DNA of 56,650 nt, taken from NCBI RefSeq assembly GCF_002741985.1, contig NZ_APHW01000003.1:1-56650 (forward strand), read 5' to 3'. Positions 28,465 to 38,162 of the stretch are shown piece by piece. Positions within the stretch are counted from its first letter, which is position 1. Each line of letters starts with the position of its first letter. The notes under the pieces were generated by a model that ran no database searches, had not been told where the DNA came from, and saw only the letters and a program-made list of their open reading frames with translations. The DNA is from Vibrio rotiferianus CAIM 577 = LMG 21460. Its GTDB lineage: Bacteria; Pseudomonadota; Gammaproteobacteria; Enterobacterales; Vibrionaceae. The translations under genes were made by a program, and so were the position numbers.

Positions 28465-29430
28465 ATGAGCAATGAAATGAAAATCCTGTTAGCTAACCCA
28501 CGTGGTTTCTGTGCTGGTGTTGACCGTGCGATTAGCATCGTAGAGCGTGCGCTAGAGATGTATCAGCCACCAATCTATGTTCGACATGAAGTGGTACACA
28601 ACCGCTTTGTGGTTGAAGGTCTAAAGCAGCGTGGTGCTATCTTCGTTGAAGAATTGCACGAAGTGCCGGACGATAATATTGTGATTTTCTCTGCTCATGG
28701 TGTGTCACAAGCGGTTCGTCAGGAAGCGAAATCTCGCGACCTAACCGTATTCGACGCGACTTGTCCGTTGGTAACCAAAGTACATATGGAAGTAGCGCGC
28801 GCGAGCCGTCGAAATATGGAAGTGGTGCTGATTGGTCACGCTGGTCACCCAGAAGTGGAAGGCACAATGGGTCAGTACTCTAGCGAGACGGGCGGCATGT
28901 ACCTTGTGGAAACGCCAGCCGATGTCGAGAAGCTAAAAGCGATCGTAAAAGATCCATCTGATCTGCACTACGTAAGCCAAACCACATTGTCTGTTGATGA
29001 AACCGCAGATGTGATTGAAGAGCTACGTCGCGTATTCCCAGAGATTCAAGGGCCGCGTAAAGACGATATCTGCTATGCAACACAAAACCGCCAAGACGCA
29101 GTGCGTGAGCTTGCAAACGATGTAGATGTGATGGTGGTCGTGGGTTCCAAGAATTCATCGAACTCAACGCGTCTAAAAGAGCTGGCAGAGAAACTCGGCA
29201 CGCCTGGCTACCTGACTGACTGTCCAGAAGACATTAAGCCTGAATGGTTTGAAGGTAAAGGCAAGGTTGGTGTGACTGCTGGTGCATCTGCGCCTGAAGA
29301 GTTGGTTAATCAAATCCTAGATCGTATCAAAGAGTTGGTTGGGGCACAGGCAGTGGATGAAGTGCTTGGTCGTGAAGAGAACATGTTCTTCGAGGTACCA
29401 AAAGAGCTGCAAATCAAGCAAGTCGATTAA
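28465..29430 (+). CDS. ispH: HMBPP reductase IspH (LytB)
   Basis: IspH is the last enzyme of the MEP isoprenoid pathway, converting HMBPP to IPP and DMAPP with a [4Fe-4S] cluster. The protein has 321 residues. Cluster ligands are Cys16 ([10 protein letters not shown]), Cys100 ([10 protein letters not shown]) and Cys203 ([10 protein letters not shown]). Substrate-binding [16 protein letters not shown] and SQTTLS are present. Cotranscribed with fkpB. Shared terminator with btsR. Confidence 0.98.
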   Translation: MSNEMKILLANPRGFCAGVDRAISIVERALEMYQPPIYVRHEVVHNRFVVEGLKQRGAIFVEELHEVPDDNIVIFSAHGVSQAVRQEAKSRDLTVFDATCPLVTKVHMEVARASRRNMEVVLIGHAGHPEVEGTMGQYSSETGGMYLVETPADVEKLKAIVKDPSDLHYVSQTTLSVDETADVIEELRRVFPEIQGPRKDDICYATQNRQDAVRELANDVDVMVVVGSKNSSNSTRLKELAEKLGTPGYLTDCPEDIKPEWFEGKGKVGVTAGASAPEELVNQILDRIKELVGAQAVDEVLGREENMFFEVPKELQIKQVD

Positions 29431-29445
29431 GACAATTCGAATGCT

Positions 29446-29475
29446 AAAAAGGCGACCACAAGGTCGCCTTTTTTA
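29446..29475. terminator. Bidirectional terminator between ispH and btsR
   Basis: AAAAAGGCGACC and GGTCGCCTTTTTT around a short loop. Confidence 0.92.
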
Positions 29476-29512
29476 ATTGGATATTTTTACACAACTCCGT
29501 CAGAGTCAGCCC

Positions 29513-30241
29513 CTAGTGGCTGATACCTAGCAGCTCTTTGAGCACTTTTAGGTAACGACGGCTCACCGGGATCTCAAAGCCGGTTTTGGTGATGATTTCC
29601 GCCAGTCCATTTTCGAGTAGCTTAATCTCACTGATGGCTTTAATGCTGACCAGATACTGTCGATGGCAACGCACCAATGGGGTTTTCTCTTCCAAGATTT
29701 TTAGCGTGAGCTGTGTGCTGGCGGTTTGGCTGGTGGAGCGTACATGCACTCCGCTGATGTCGCTGTAAGCGCACTCAACCGTTTCGGTTGCCATGATCAC
29801 AATGCGGTTGTGTCCAATGCAAGGTATCTGGTCTAGGCTCTCGGGCGCGATGGCTGATAGTTGCTGAGTGAGCGCGGATTGACTCATTACTTTGTTCAGG
29901 CGCTTGACGGTTTTCGTCAAACGGCATGGGTCAACGGGCTTGAGCAAGTAGTCGAACGCGTTGTCTTCAAAAGCTTGGATAGCGTATTGATCGTAGGCGG
30001 TCACAAATACCACGTAAGGCATGGTCTCTGGGTCTAACATGCCCAACAGCTCTATGCCCGTCACCTGTGGCATTTGGATGTCGAGAAACACCACATCAGG
30101 TTTGAGCTCATTGATCTTCTTCAGCCCCATGATGGCGTTTGACGCGTCGCCAATCACCTCAATCTGGCCTGTTTCATCCAATAGCTCTGCTAACTCTTCA
30201 CGAGCGAACTGTTCATCATCAATGACGAGGGCGGTTAACAT
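29513..30241 (-). CDS. btsR: LytTR response regulator BtsR (YehT)
   Basis: A 242-residue LytTR response regulator: a receiver domain (1-120) with phosphoacceptor Asp54 (DVVFLDIQMP), Thr/Lys switch residues (VTAYDQYA, LLKPVD), and a LytTR DNA-binding domain (~140-240) with VRCHRQYLVSI and VSRRYLKVLKEL. E. coli BtsR pairs with BtsS, senses extracellular pyruvate, and activates the transporter gene btsT (yjiY) through ACC(G/A)CT(C/T)A direct repeats. Here the btsS gene lies 31 bases upstream and a CstA/BtsT-family gene lies next, with an array of matching half-sites upstream of it. Confidence 0.93.
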   Translation of the reverse strand: MLTALVIDDEQFAREELAELLDETGQIEVIGDASNAIMGLKKINELKPDVVFLDIQMPQVTGIELLGMLDPETMPYVVFVTAYDQYAIQAFEDNAFDYLLKPVDPCRLTKTVKRLNKVMSQSALTQQLSAIAPESLDQIPCIGHNRIVIMATETVECAYSDISGVHVRSTSQTASTQLTLKILEEKTPLVRCHRQYLVSIKAISEIKLLENGLAEIITKTGFEIPVSRRYLKVLKELLGISH

Positions 30242-30272
30242 CCAAGACTACCTTTGTGCGTTTTCACTGTAC

Positions 30273-31943
30273 TTATCGCGAGTGGGGAATGATAAAACTC
30301 ATTTTAGTAAATTGGTGCTGCTGAGAGGTAATTTTTAGCGCTGAATCACGCCCAAATTGATTCGATAAGCGCTTATCGACAATTTCCATCCCCAAACCAG
30401 AATGATTCTCTTTTGGCGGCTCATAACTCCCAGCGTTGTCCTCTACGGTAATCAGCGCACCTTGAGGATGAGCTTGGCTGTAAATCTTCACTTTGCCGCC
30501 TTCTAACATATTGGAAATACCATGCTTGATGGCGTTCTCAACGAGCGGTTGAAGAGTAAAGCTTGGTAGCTTGATATCCAGCAGTTCTGGTTCAATATCA
30601 ATCTCTATTTCTAAGCGATCGGTAAAGCGCGCCTTTTCGATCGACAAGTAGGAATTCACGTGAGCCAACTCCTCCTTTAGCGTCACGGTGTTGATGTTCT
30701 GCTTTAAGTTACTGCGGAAGAAGTGCGATAGGTTTTGGATCAGTTCTCGCGCCTTATCTGGATCTCGACGAGTAATGGCGCTGATGGTGTTTAGCGCATT
30801 AAACAAGAAGTGTGGGTTCACCTGTGCGTGCAGCAGTTTGATTTCTGCCTGAGCCAGCAGGGTTTGTTGTTGCTGATAATCGCCATACAAGATTTGGCTC
30901 GATAGAAGCTGAGCGATGCCTTCCGCCATTGACATGTTCGCAGTAGAGAACAGTTTGCGTTTTGGCTCATAGAGTTTAATGGTGCCCACTACCTCTTTAC
31001 CTGCGCGCAAAGGAATGATCAACGCAGAGCCCAACTTACAATCTTTCGCTAATGAGCATTGGTAAGGGCGTTCACTGCCATCAAGGTAGATGATGTCGTT
31101 CTTCTCCATTGAATCGAGTGTACTTTGCGATGAAATTGGAGTATTTGGCCTATGGTGATCATCCCCGATACCAACGAAAGCCAGAATCTTTTCTTGGTCG
31201 GTAATGGCGACCGCGCCGACTTTGGTTTCTTCATAGATGATACGGGCAATCTTATCGGCGTTCTCACTATTAAATCCGTTGCTAAGAATGCCGACAGAGC
31301 GGTCGGCAATGCTCAATGCACGTCGAGAGAAGGTTGCTGAGTACTTTTCAAAAATGGTTTTACGATCTTGTAGGATGCTCATGAACAGTGCTGCACCGAC
31401 TGAGTTGGCAATGATCATCGGAGCCGCAATGGCAGAAACGAGTTCATAGGCTTGCTCGAATGGCTTGGCCACGGCGAGTAAGACGATCATCTGCACAATC
31501 TCCGCTACAAAGGTCACGCTGAAGACTACACTGGGGTTAAACAGCATCGAGCCTTTTTTTCGCTTAATTAGGTAGACATGTAGCAGGCCGCCAATCAAGC
31601 CTTCTGCCGTGGTAGAGATTGCACAGGCTAAATCTGTAAAGCCCCCTAATGTATAGCGGTGAATGCCTCCGGTTAATCCCACTGCAAAACCCACTACAGG
31701 TCCGCCAAACAGGCCTCCCATCACAGCGCCAATAGCACGAGTGTTGGCAATAGCATCATTAATGTGCAAGCCGAAGTAGGTTCCTAGAATACAAAAGCCA
31801 GAGAAGAGTACGTAACAAATGAGCCGATGACTGAGGCGAGAAGAGATACTCAGCAAAGGTAAAATGATCGGCGTTTTACTCAGCATGTAAGCCAGCACTA
31901 AGTAAACACACATTTGTTGTAAAAGGGAGATGACCAGTTCCAT
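30273..31943 (-). CDS. btsS: Sensor histidine kinase BtsS (YehU)
   Basis: A 556-residue LytS-type kinase. The first ~190 residues hold the 5TM-LYT sensor with about five to six membrane helices (GAVMGGLFGGPVVGFAVGLTG). A GAF-like domain spans ~210-350. The dimerisation/phosphoacceptor motif is QVNPHFLFNALNTI with His378. The HATPase domain has LQPLVENAIKHG and GLGMEIVDKRL. E. coli BtsS is a high-affinity pyruvate receptor; the ligand here is inferred. It is the first gene of btsS-btsR. Confidence 0.92.
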   Translation of the reverse strand: MELVISLLQQMCVYLVLAYMLSKTPIILPLLSISSRLSHRLICYVLFSGFCILGTYFGLHINDAIANTRAIGAVMGGLFGGPVVGFAVGLTGGIHRYTLGGFTDLACAISTTAEGLIGGLLHVYLIKRKKGSMLFNPSVVFSVTFVAEIVQMIVLLAVAKPFEQAYELVSAIAAPMIIANSVGAALFMSILQDRKTIFEKYSATFSRRALSIADRSVGILSNGFNSENADKIARIIYEETKVGAVAITDQEKILAFVGIGDDHHRPNTPISSQSTLDSMEKNDIIYLDGSERPYQCSLAKDCKLGSALIIPLRAGKEVVGTIKLYEPKRKLFSTANMSMAEGIAQLLSSQILYGDYQQQQTLLAQAEIKLLHAQVNPHFLFNALNTISAITRRDPDKARELIQNLSHFFRSNLKQNINTVTLKEELAHVNSYLSIEKARFTDRLEIEIDIEPELLDIKLPSFTLQPLVENAIKHGISNMLEGGKVKIYSQAHPQGALITVEDNAGSYEPPKENHSGLGMEIVDKRLSNQFGRDSALKITSQQHQFTKMSFIIPHSR

Positions 31944-32007
31944 AACGAACCTAACCTAAAAATGATGTTTTTATTGTAAGTGAATTAAATCTTCGAAGAG
32001 GAACAAA

Positions 32008-32033
32008 AAGAGCCTGCAAAGGGCAGGCTCTTG
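32008..32033 (-). terminator. Terminator of cstA
   Basis: AAGAGCCTGC and GCAGGCTCTT around a short loop; the minus strand continues with TTTTTG. Confidence 0.85.
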
Positions 32034-32081
32034 GTTTATCCAGACATTGATAATGAATCGGTTAGCAAGCGAAGGGATTCA

Positions 32082-33566
32082 TTATGCGGTTTCTGAGGCT
32101 GTTTGTGGTTTCTCTTCATCAGCCAGTTCAGTCTCACCTTTGCCTTTAGAAATCTTGATAACGTAACCCGCCGCCGCTAGTGCGAATAGAACGCCAGCGA
32201 TAGTCGAGATTTGCATCGGCAGACCAAAACCTAGTGTGCTGTTGTTTAGAATGAAAGTCACACATACGGTTGTCATGAACACTGCTGGTACGGTGGTAAT
32301 CCAGTGCAACTTGTTGTGGCGTAGTAGGTAAGCCGACGCCGTCCAAAGCATCATTACTGCTGTTGTTTGGTTTGCGAAGCCGAAGTAGCGCCAGATGATA
32401 CCGAAGTCTACTTGAGTCAGGATGCCGCCGATAACGAACAGTGGTACAGCCATTAGCAGGCGGTTACGCAGTGTTTTCTGTTCCATGCCGAAGTATTCAG
32501 CAAGAATCAGGCGGCTAGAGCGGAACGCTGTATCACCCGATGTGATTGGTAGGATAACAACACCAAGGAAAGCAATCACACCACCGAATACACCTAGTAG
32601 ACCAAATGACGCGCTGTATACCACATTGCCAGGACCGCCGTTCTTCACAGCTTCTGCTAGACCATCAAGTGTACCGAAGAAAGACAAAGCGATAGCACAC
32701 CAGATTAGCGCGATAACACCTTCACCAATCATTGCGCCGTAGAATACGAAGCGCCCGTTCTTCTCGTTCTCCATACAACGCGCCATCAGTGGAGACTGAG
32801 TTGCGTGGAAGCCAGAGATTGCACCACATGCGATAGTGATAAATAGCGCTGGCCATAGGGGCATATCGTTCGGGTTCAAGTTAGTGAACATGTCGCTCAC
32901 TTGGAAGTCGCCCATTACCGTGTGCTCGCTAGAGAACGCAACCGCTGTCATAAGACCAACAGACATGAAGATCAGGAGTGCGCCGAACAGTGGGTAGAAA
33001 CGACCGATGATTTTATCTACAGGAACAATTGTCGCGATGATGTAGTAAGCGAAAATCAACACAACCATGGTTGTCATGCTCACGCTTAGGCTGGTTTGGT
33101 CGTTGATTAGGTTAGTGATCATGCCTGCTGGCGCTGAGACGAATACCACACCAACAAGAAGCAATAGGACGATGGCAAAGATGTTCATAAAGTGTTTTGC
33201 GCCATTACCTAGATAGCGACCGGTAATCGTTGGTACTGATGCACCGCCGTTACGAACAGAAAGCATGCCTGAGAAGTAATCGTGTACCGCACCTGCGAAG
33301 ATACAACCTACAACAATCCACAACATTGCCGCTGGGCCGTATAGGGCACCCATGATTGGACCGAAGATAGGACCAACGCCAGCAATGTTAAGTAGTTGAA
33401 CAAGGTAAACACGTTTGGTTGACATTGGAACGTAGTCAACACCGTCGGTTTTCGTATGGGCAGGAGTTTGGCGATTCTCATTGATACCGAAAACTTTCTC
33501 AACGAAAGCGCCGTAGATGAAGTATCCGCCGATGAGGGCTGCGACACAGGTTAGAAACCACATCAT
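32082..33566 (-). CDS. cstA: CstA-family pyruvate/peptide transporter
   Basis: A 494-residue carbon-starvation (CstA) family permease, the short form of the family (E. coli CstA 701, BtsT 716 residues). It has ~13-14 hydrophobic segments. Family motifs include NIAGVGPIFGPIMGALYGP, HDYFSGMLSVRNGG and SGFHATQSPLMARC. E. coli members import pyruvate or peptides. The start is ATG 33566 with AAGGA 8 bases upstream. The gene lies beside btsSR and carries BtsR-type repeats upstream, so pyruvate uptake under BtsSR control is likely. Whether it equals BtsT or CstA cannot be settled here; I use the Vibrio naming. Confidence 0.88.
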   Translation of the reverse strand: MMWFLTCVAALIGGYFIYGAFVEKVFGINENRQTPAHTKTDGVDYVPMSTKRVYLVQLLNIAGVGPIFGPIMGALYGPAAMLWIVVGCIFAGAVHDYFSGMLSVRNGGASVPTITGRYLGNGAKHFMNIFAIVLLLLVGVVFVSAPAGMITNLINDQTSLSVSMTTMVVLIFAYYIIATIVPVDKIIGRFYPLFGALLIFMSVGLMTAVAFSSEHTVMGDFQVSDMFTNLNPNDMPLWPALFITIACGAISGFHATQSPLMARCMENEKNGRFVFYGAMIGEGVIALIWCAIALSFFGTLDGLAEAVKNGGPGNVVYSASFGLLGVFGGVIAFLGVVILPITSGDTAFRSSRLILAEYFGMEQKTLRNRLLMAVPLFVIGGILTQVDFGIIWRYFGFANQTTAVMMLWTASAYLLRHNKLHWITTVPAVFMTTVCVTFILNNSTLGFGLPMQISTIAGVLFALAAAGYVIKISKGKGETELADEEKPQTASETA

Positions 33567-33658
33567 AGCAATTGTCCTTGGTTTATTAGGTAGGGTAATT
33601 TTTTAAGCTCAGGATGTATCTTATTCGCCTCTTTTGTTAAGCGCATTCGCTCTATGGA

Positions 33659-33846
33659 TGAGCGGTCGAATAGAGAAGCGAGTGGTCGATATAAGGATTA
33701 AGTGGTTTTATCGTTTGCTTAGTGGTCGGGGTATCCATTGAGTGGTGGAATTCGGTGTTCAATGGTCGTTATATATTGTGAGTGGTCATAGGAGAAACTC
33801 AGCGGTCAAATCGAAACAGCAGCGGCAAAGCACAGGCTTTAGTGGT
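33659..33846 (-). promoter_or_regulatory. Ten-copy, 20-bp-phased BtsR/LytTR site array
   Basis: The hexamer AGYGGT or a variant starts at 33661, 33681, 33701, 33721, 33741, 33761, 33781, 33801, 33821 and 33841, exactly every 20 bp. On the cstA strand this is ACCRCTYA, the BtsR half-site known from E. coli. Copies 1, 3, 5 and 7 match TRAGYGGT exactly (40 bp apart); copies 2, 4, 8 and 10 differ at one base, copy 6 at two and copy 9 at three. The array starts ~93 bp upstream of the cstA ATG and ends ~33 bp before the ATG of the divergent lipoprotein gene. Sequence between repeats is not conserved, which marks them as protein-binding sites rather than a tandem duplication. Confidence 0.85.
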
Positions 33847-33879
33847 AAGCTTGTTTGGAAAACAACTAGTTAAGGAAGA

Positions 33880-34224
33880 ATGATGAAAAAGGCAACGTTA
33901 GGCTTGGCGCTGGCTTTACTCGCTGGGTGCGCGGCAACCACGGAAGAATTGGCGCAATCTGGTGACTGGTATCAGATCGGTTATCAAGATGGTATTGCAG
34001 GGCATACTTCTCGCACAGTGAAAGAGCTTAATCAACTCGGTAATGCTCAGCAAGGTGACTATGACCAAGGTTATCTAGAAGGTGTGACGGAATACTGCAA
34101 TCCGGATTTCGCTTACCAAATGGGCTTGTCTGGTCAGTATTATGAAGGTGTGTGTGAAGGTACGCCCCAAGCGCAGAAGTTCCGTATGGAATGGCAACGC
34201 GGTTGGAATGAATACAGCAACTAG
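33880..34224 (+). CDS. DUF2799 family lipoprotein
   Basis: A 114-residue lipoprotein. The signal peptide MMKKATLGLALALLAGC ends in the lipobox LAGC (Cys17, followed by Ala-Ala), predicting the outer membrane. The mature part has the DUF2799 pattern: WYQIGYQDGIAGHTSR, YDQGYLEGVTEYC and WQRGWNEY. The function is unknown to me. The ribosome site TAAGGAAG favours either of two adjacent ATGs (33880, 33883). Its promoter must lie in or beside the 20-bp array, so BtsR may control it too. Confidence 0.85.
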   Translation: MMKKATLGLALALLAGCAATTEELAQSGDWYQIGYQDGIAGHTSRTVKELNQLGNAQQGDYDQGYLEGVTEYCNPDFAYQMGLSGQYYEGVCEGTPQAQKFRMEWQRGWNEYSN

Positions 34225-34334
34225 TTCTGTTTCATAATCAAGACGGCAATCCCCCCTGTTAATCTTCTGACATTTGAATTTTATTGCTTTGGTTTACTGG
34301 TGGTATCAGATTCAATCAGAAGTGAAATAGAAAT

Positions 34335-34664
34335 ATGAAGAAGATCTTTTTGGTCGCATTGGCGCTCTTTCCCCTAACGGTTGGTGCAACCAATGTATTG
34401 AAAGAGTCGATAAAGATGAAGCGTAAGTACGATCATGACAAGCATCGTATTACCAACACCATCAATCACACTAAGCGTAATATCAAAGAGATCACCGATG
34501 GCACTTATGTAGAGAATCAGGTAAAGCGTGAAGTAAACCAAACCACGCGCAAGTACACCAACAAAGTGGATAACGTTAAGAACATAGCGAATCCCGAACA
34601 CATCAAACGTAAAGCGAATGACAAGCTTAACCAAGAATTTGATGAATGGTTGTACGAAGACTAA
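34335..34664 (+). CDS. Exported, highly charged hypothetical protein
   Basis: A 109-residue protein with a signal peptide (MKKIFLVALALFPLTVGA). The mature part is Lys/Asn/Asp-rich and low in hydrophobics (RKYDHDKHRITNTINHTKRN, VKREVNQTTRKYTNKVDNVKN). It is probably helical or coiled-coil, with no Cys. I do not recognise a family. It lies 110 bases after the DUF2799 gene in the same direction and ends in a strong terminator. Periplasmic or secreted location is inferred from the signal peptide only. Confidence 0.75.
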   Translation: MKKIFLVALALFPLTVGATNVLKESIKMKRKYDHDKHRITNTINHTKRNIKEITDGTYVENQVKREVNQTTRKYTNKVDNVKNIANPEHIKRKANDKLNQEFDEWLYED

Positions 34665-34680
34665 TTCTTGATACCAGAAC

Positions 34681-34709
34681 AAAAAGGAGACCTTGAGGTC
34701 TCCTTTTTG
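34681..34709. terminator. Bidirectional terminator
   Basis: AAAAAGGAGACC TTGA GGTCTCCTTTTT between the small exported protein gene and murQ. Confidence 0.92.
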
Positions 34710-34736
34710 TTTGTTTTAATTTTACCATCAGCTCCG

Positions 34737-35669
<933 letters not shown>

Positions 35670-35727
35670 TTAAGCCTTTTGAATACTGATTTTTGTTTAT
35701 CTTGTCGTTGTGTCTGGCACAACACAT

Positions 35728-36840
35728 TTAGTTTTTAGGATAGAGCACACCAAGCGAAGCAAGACGGCTTGCGCCAGTCACTTCAGGTAAGTTGCTCGGC
35801 TGTCCGTCGATATGTCGCTGAGCGAGCCAAGCAAACGCCATGGCTTCCATGTAGTCGCCATTGACGCCTTTTTCATCGGTTGTTGCGACTTGCCACTGCG
35901 GTAGAAGTGCCGCTAAACGCTGCATCAGTAGGGGATTTCTCGCACCACCTCCACACACCAACAACTGTGGCTGCTGGCCATACGTGAATTTCTCCACTTC
36001 GTTTGCAATGGTCTTCGCCGAGTATTCACACAGCGTGCGTTGTACATCTTGTGCGGAGGTATTGTGGTGGGCCAACTGTTGATGTAGCCAATCGATATTG
36101 AACAGCTCTCGTCCTGTGCTCTTAGGCGCCGACATTGAGAGGTAAGGCTCTGCTAAGAGTTGAGTTAGCAGTGCTGCATCGCTGTTGCCTTGCAGAGCAA
36201 ATCCTGCGTCTTTGTCGAAGGCTTGTCCCGTGTGTTGTTCACACCATGCGTCCATCAACGTGTTGCCTGGGCCGGTATCGTAGCCAATCACAGCTTGCTC
36301 AGGATGCAGTACCGAGATATTGGCAATTCCACCGATGTTAAGCACCACGGTAGTGGAATCTTGCATGGCAAAAATGCTTTTATGGAAAGCTGGGACGAGT
36401 GGTGCGCCTTGACCACCTAATGCCATGTCTTTACGACGGAAGTCTGCCACGGTATCAATACCCGTTTTAACAGCAATGATGTTGGCATCTCCCAGTTGAG
36501 TCGTGAAGGGCAGATCGCCTGTTGGCTGGTGGAACACGGTTTGACCATGATTTCCAATGGCTCGGATTTGCTCAGCAGAGTAGCCAGACTTATCTAACAA
36601 CTGTAAAACCGCATCGGCAAATAGGTGCCCAAGCTGGTGGTCAAGCTCACCAATGACTTTAAGGTTCGTGCCTTGGCCGGTGCAAACCGACAGTAGCGTC
36701 TGCTTAATATGAGCGGGCATTGGATAGTCATCGTGTGCGATTAAGCGAACACGGTTATCTTCGATTTCAACCAGAGCGGTATCTACGCCGTCCATGCTGG
36801 TTCCAGACATCACACCGATATACAGTTTGTTAAGATTCAC
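35728..36840 (-). CDS. anmK: Anhydro-N-acetylmuramic acid kinase AnmK
   Basis: AnmK hydrolyses and phosphorylates 1,6-anhydroMurNAc to MurNAc-6-P, which MurQ then uses. The protein has 370 residues from a GTG start at 36840. An in-frame TTG at 36855 would add five residues; I prefer the GTG because known AnmK proteins begin NLNKLYIGVMSGTSMDG, with GGA ~10 bases upstream. The ASKHA-type ATPase motifs are VMSGTSMDGVD, GNHGQTVFHQP, LGDANIIA, NIGGIANIS, YDTGPGNTLMD and VCGGGARN. It is divergent from nagZ, which releases its substrate precursor. Confidence 0.95.
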   Translation of the reverse strand: MNLNKLYIGVMSGTSMDGVDTALVEIEDNRVRLIAHDDYPMPAHIKQTLLSVCTGQGTNLKVIGELDHQLGHLFADAVLQLLDKSGYSAEQIRAIGNHGQTVFHQPTGDLPFTTQLGDANIIAVKTGIDTVADFRRKDMALGGQGAPLVPAFHKSIFAMQDSTTVVLNIGGIANISVLHPEQAVIGYDTGPGNTLMDAWCEQHTGQAFDKDAGFALQGNSDAALLTQLLAEPYLSMSAPKSTGRELFNIDWLHQQLAHHNTSAQDVQRTLCEYSAKTIANEVEKFTYGQQPQLLVCGGGARNPLLMQRLAALLPQWQVATTDEKGVNGDYMEAMAFAWLAQRHIDGQPSNLPEVTGASRLASLGVLYPKN

Positions 36841-36940
36841 AGCCAATTCCGTCAATTCTTCGATTCACTTATTGTAAAGCAATTCTGAAGCGAATAACCT
36901 CATCGAATACGAGATATTCAGCCGATTTTGAGGAGAAAAA

Positions 36941-37924
36941 ATGGGACCGTTATGGGTTGATGTTGCAGGCTATGAACTGACTGCAGAAGACAGAGAAATT
37001 TTGGAGCATCCAACGGTTGGTGGTTTGATTTTATTTACGCGTAATTACCACGACAGCGAGCAGCTTCAAGCTCTTACCCAATCTATCCGCAAAGCGGCGA
37101 AACGTCCGATTTTGATTGGTGTTGACCAAGAAGGCGGGCGCGTTCAGCGTTTCCGTGAAGGTTTCTCTCTGATTCCTGCGGCAGACGAATACGCCAAACA
37201 CCAAAACAGTGAAGAATTGGCACGCATGGGTGGTTGGGTGATGGCTGCAGAGTTGATAGCTCATGACATTGACCTAAGCTTCGCGCCTGTGTTGGATAAA
37301 GGTCATCAGTGTAAGGCGATCGGCAGCCGAGCTTTTGGTGAGGATATGGATACCATTTTGCGTCATAGCACCGCTTATATGCAGGGCATGAAGAGTGTCG
37401 GTATGGCAACAACAGGTAAGCACTTCCCGGGCCATGGCGGTGTGATTGCCGATTCACACCTAGAGACGCCGTACGACGAGCGTAGTGATATCTTTGAGCA
37501 AGATATGGCTATTTTCAAAGCGCAAATCGATGCTGGCATCTTAGATGCGATGATGCCTGCTCATGTCATTTTCCCAAATTATGATGATCAACCTGCAAGT
37601 GGCTCAGAGTACTGGCTAAAACAAATCTTGCGCCAGCAACTTGGCTTTAAAGGTTTGATCTTCTCTGATGATTTGACCATGGAAGGCGCTGCGATCATGG
37701 GCGGTCCTGCTGAGCGTGGTATACAAGCATTAAGAGCGGGTTGTGACATGCTGTTGGTTTGCAACAAGCGCGATGCGCAAGTAGAAGTACTCGATAACCT
37801 GCCAATTACTTCCGTTTCTCTTGCTGATGCCTTGCTGAAAAAACAAAGCTTTTCACTAACCGAGTTAAAATTGTCTCATGAGTGGAAAGACGCCACTGAG
37901 GCCATGAAGCGATTGCTTGGTTAG
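36941..37924 (+). CDS. nagZ: Beta-N-acetylglucosaminidase NagZ
   Basis: NagZ removes GlcNAc from recycled anhydromuropeptides in the cytoplasm. It is a GH3 enzyme of 327 residues. Family motifs are [29 protein letters not shown], and the catalytic His/Asp loop [14 protein letters not shown]. The nucleophile Asp lies in [12 protein letters not shown]. It is divergent from anmK-murQ. In species with inducible AmpC it makes the AmpR inducer; no ampC/ampR is in the window. Confidence 0.96.
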   Translation: MGPLWVDVAGYELTAEDREILEHPTVGGLILFTRNYHDSEQLQALTQSIRKAAKRPILIGVDQEGGRVQRFREGFSLIPAADEYAKHQNSEELARMGGWVMAAELIAHDIDLSFAPVLDKGHQCKAIGSRAFGEDMDTILRHSTAYMQGMKSVGMATTGKHFPGHGGVIADSHLETPYDERSDIFEQDMAIFKAQIDAGILDAMMPAHVIFPNYDDQPASGSEYWLKQILRQQLGFKGLIFSDDLTMEGAAIMGGPAERGIQALRAGCDMLLVCNKRDAQVEVLDNLPITSVSLADALLKKQSFSLTELKLSHEWKDATEAMKRLLG

Positions 37925-37987
37925 CCATGTAAAGCCTAAGTGCTGCTTTACTTGGGATATACGTAAAGTGTCGAAAACACCTATTTT

Positions 37988-38019
37988 AAGCCGAAGTGCC
38001 CTGCATTTCGGCTTTTTAT
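37988..38019 (+). terminator. Terminator of nagZ
   Basis: AAGCCGAAGTGC and GCATTTCGGCTT (one G-T wobble) followed by Ts. Confidence 0.85.
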
Positions 38020-38024
38020 TTGCG

Positions 38025-38042
38025 TGTAAATTTATTTTTACA
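38025..38042 (+). promoter_or_regulatory. TyrR box (strong) of aroF
   Basis: TGTAAA N6 TTTACA is a perfect TyrR consensus. A weak box (TGTTTT N6 TGTACA, 38048-38065) follows 23 bp downstream and ends 2 bp before the proposed -35. This strong/weak pairing is the pattern of Tyr-dependent repression by the TyrR hexamer. Confidence 0.85.
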
Positions 38043-38066
38043 CTGAATGTTTTTTATTGTGTACAC

Positions 38067-38094
38067 TTGAATTTCTTTTTTAGCCTGTTATCTT
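38067..38094 (+). promoter_or_regulatory. Candidate aroF-tyrA promoter
   Basis: TTGAAT (38067-38072), 16 bp, TATCTT (38089-38094). It sits between the TyrR boxes. The match is moderate. Confidence 0.5.
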
Positions 38095-38134
38095 GTCGAT
38101 AAAGCTTAGTTGTCTCACCAAGGAATTGGTTGGG

Positions 38135-38152
38135 TGTAAATAAAAATATACA
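38135..38152 (+). promoter_or_regulatory. Second TyrR box, at the aroF leader
   Basis: TGTAAA N6 TATACA, one mismatch to consensus, ending 10 bases before the aroF ATG and therefore downstream of the promoter. Confidence 0.65.
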
Positions 38153-38162
38153 GGTCGAAGTT

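Noticed and set aside
33659..33846. CRISPR array or iteron origin
   Set aside because: Only the 6-8-base core is conserved at each 20-bp step; there are no full-length repeats, spacers, cas genes or replication initiator gene. It fits phased regulator sites.
29431..34335. btsSR-cstA region as a horizontally acquired island
   Set aside because: No mobility genes or flanking repeats; composition matches the neighbours.
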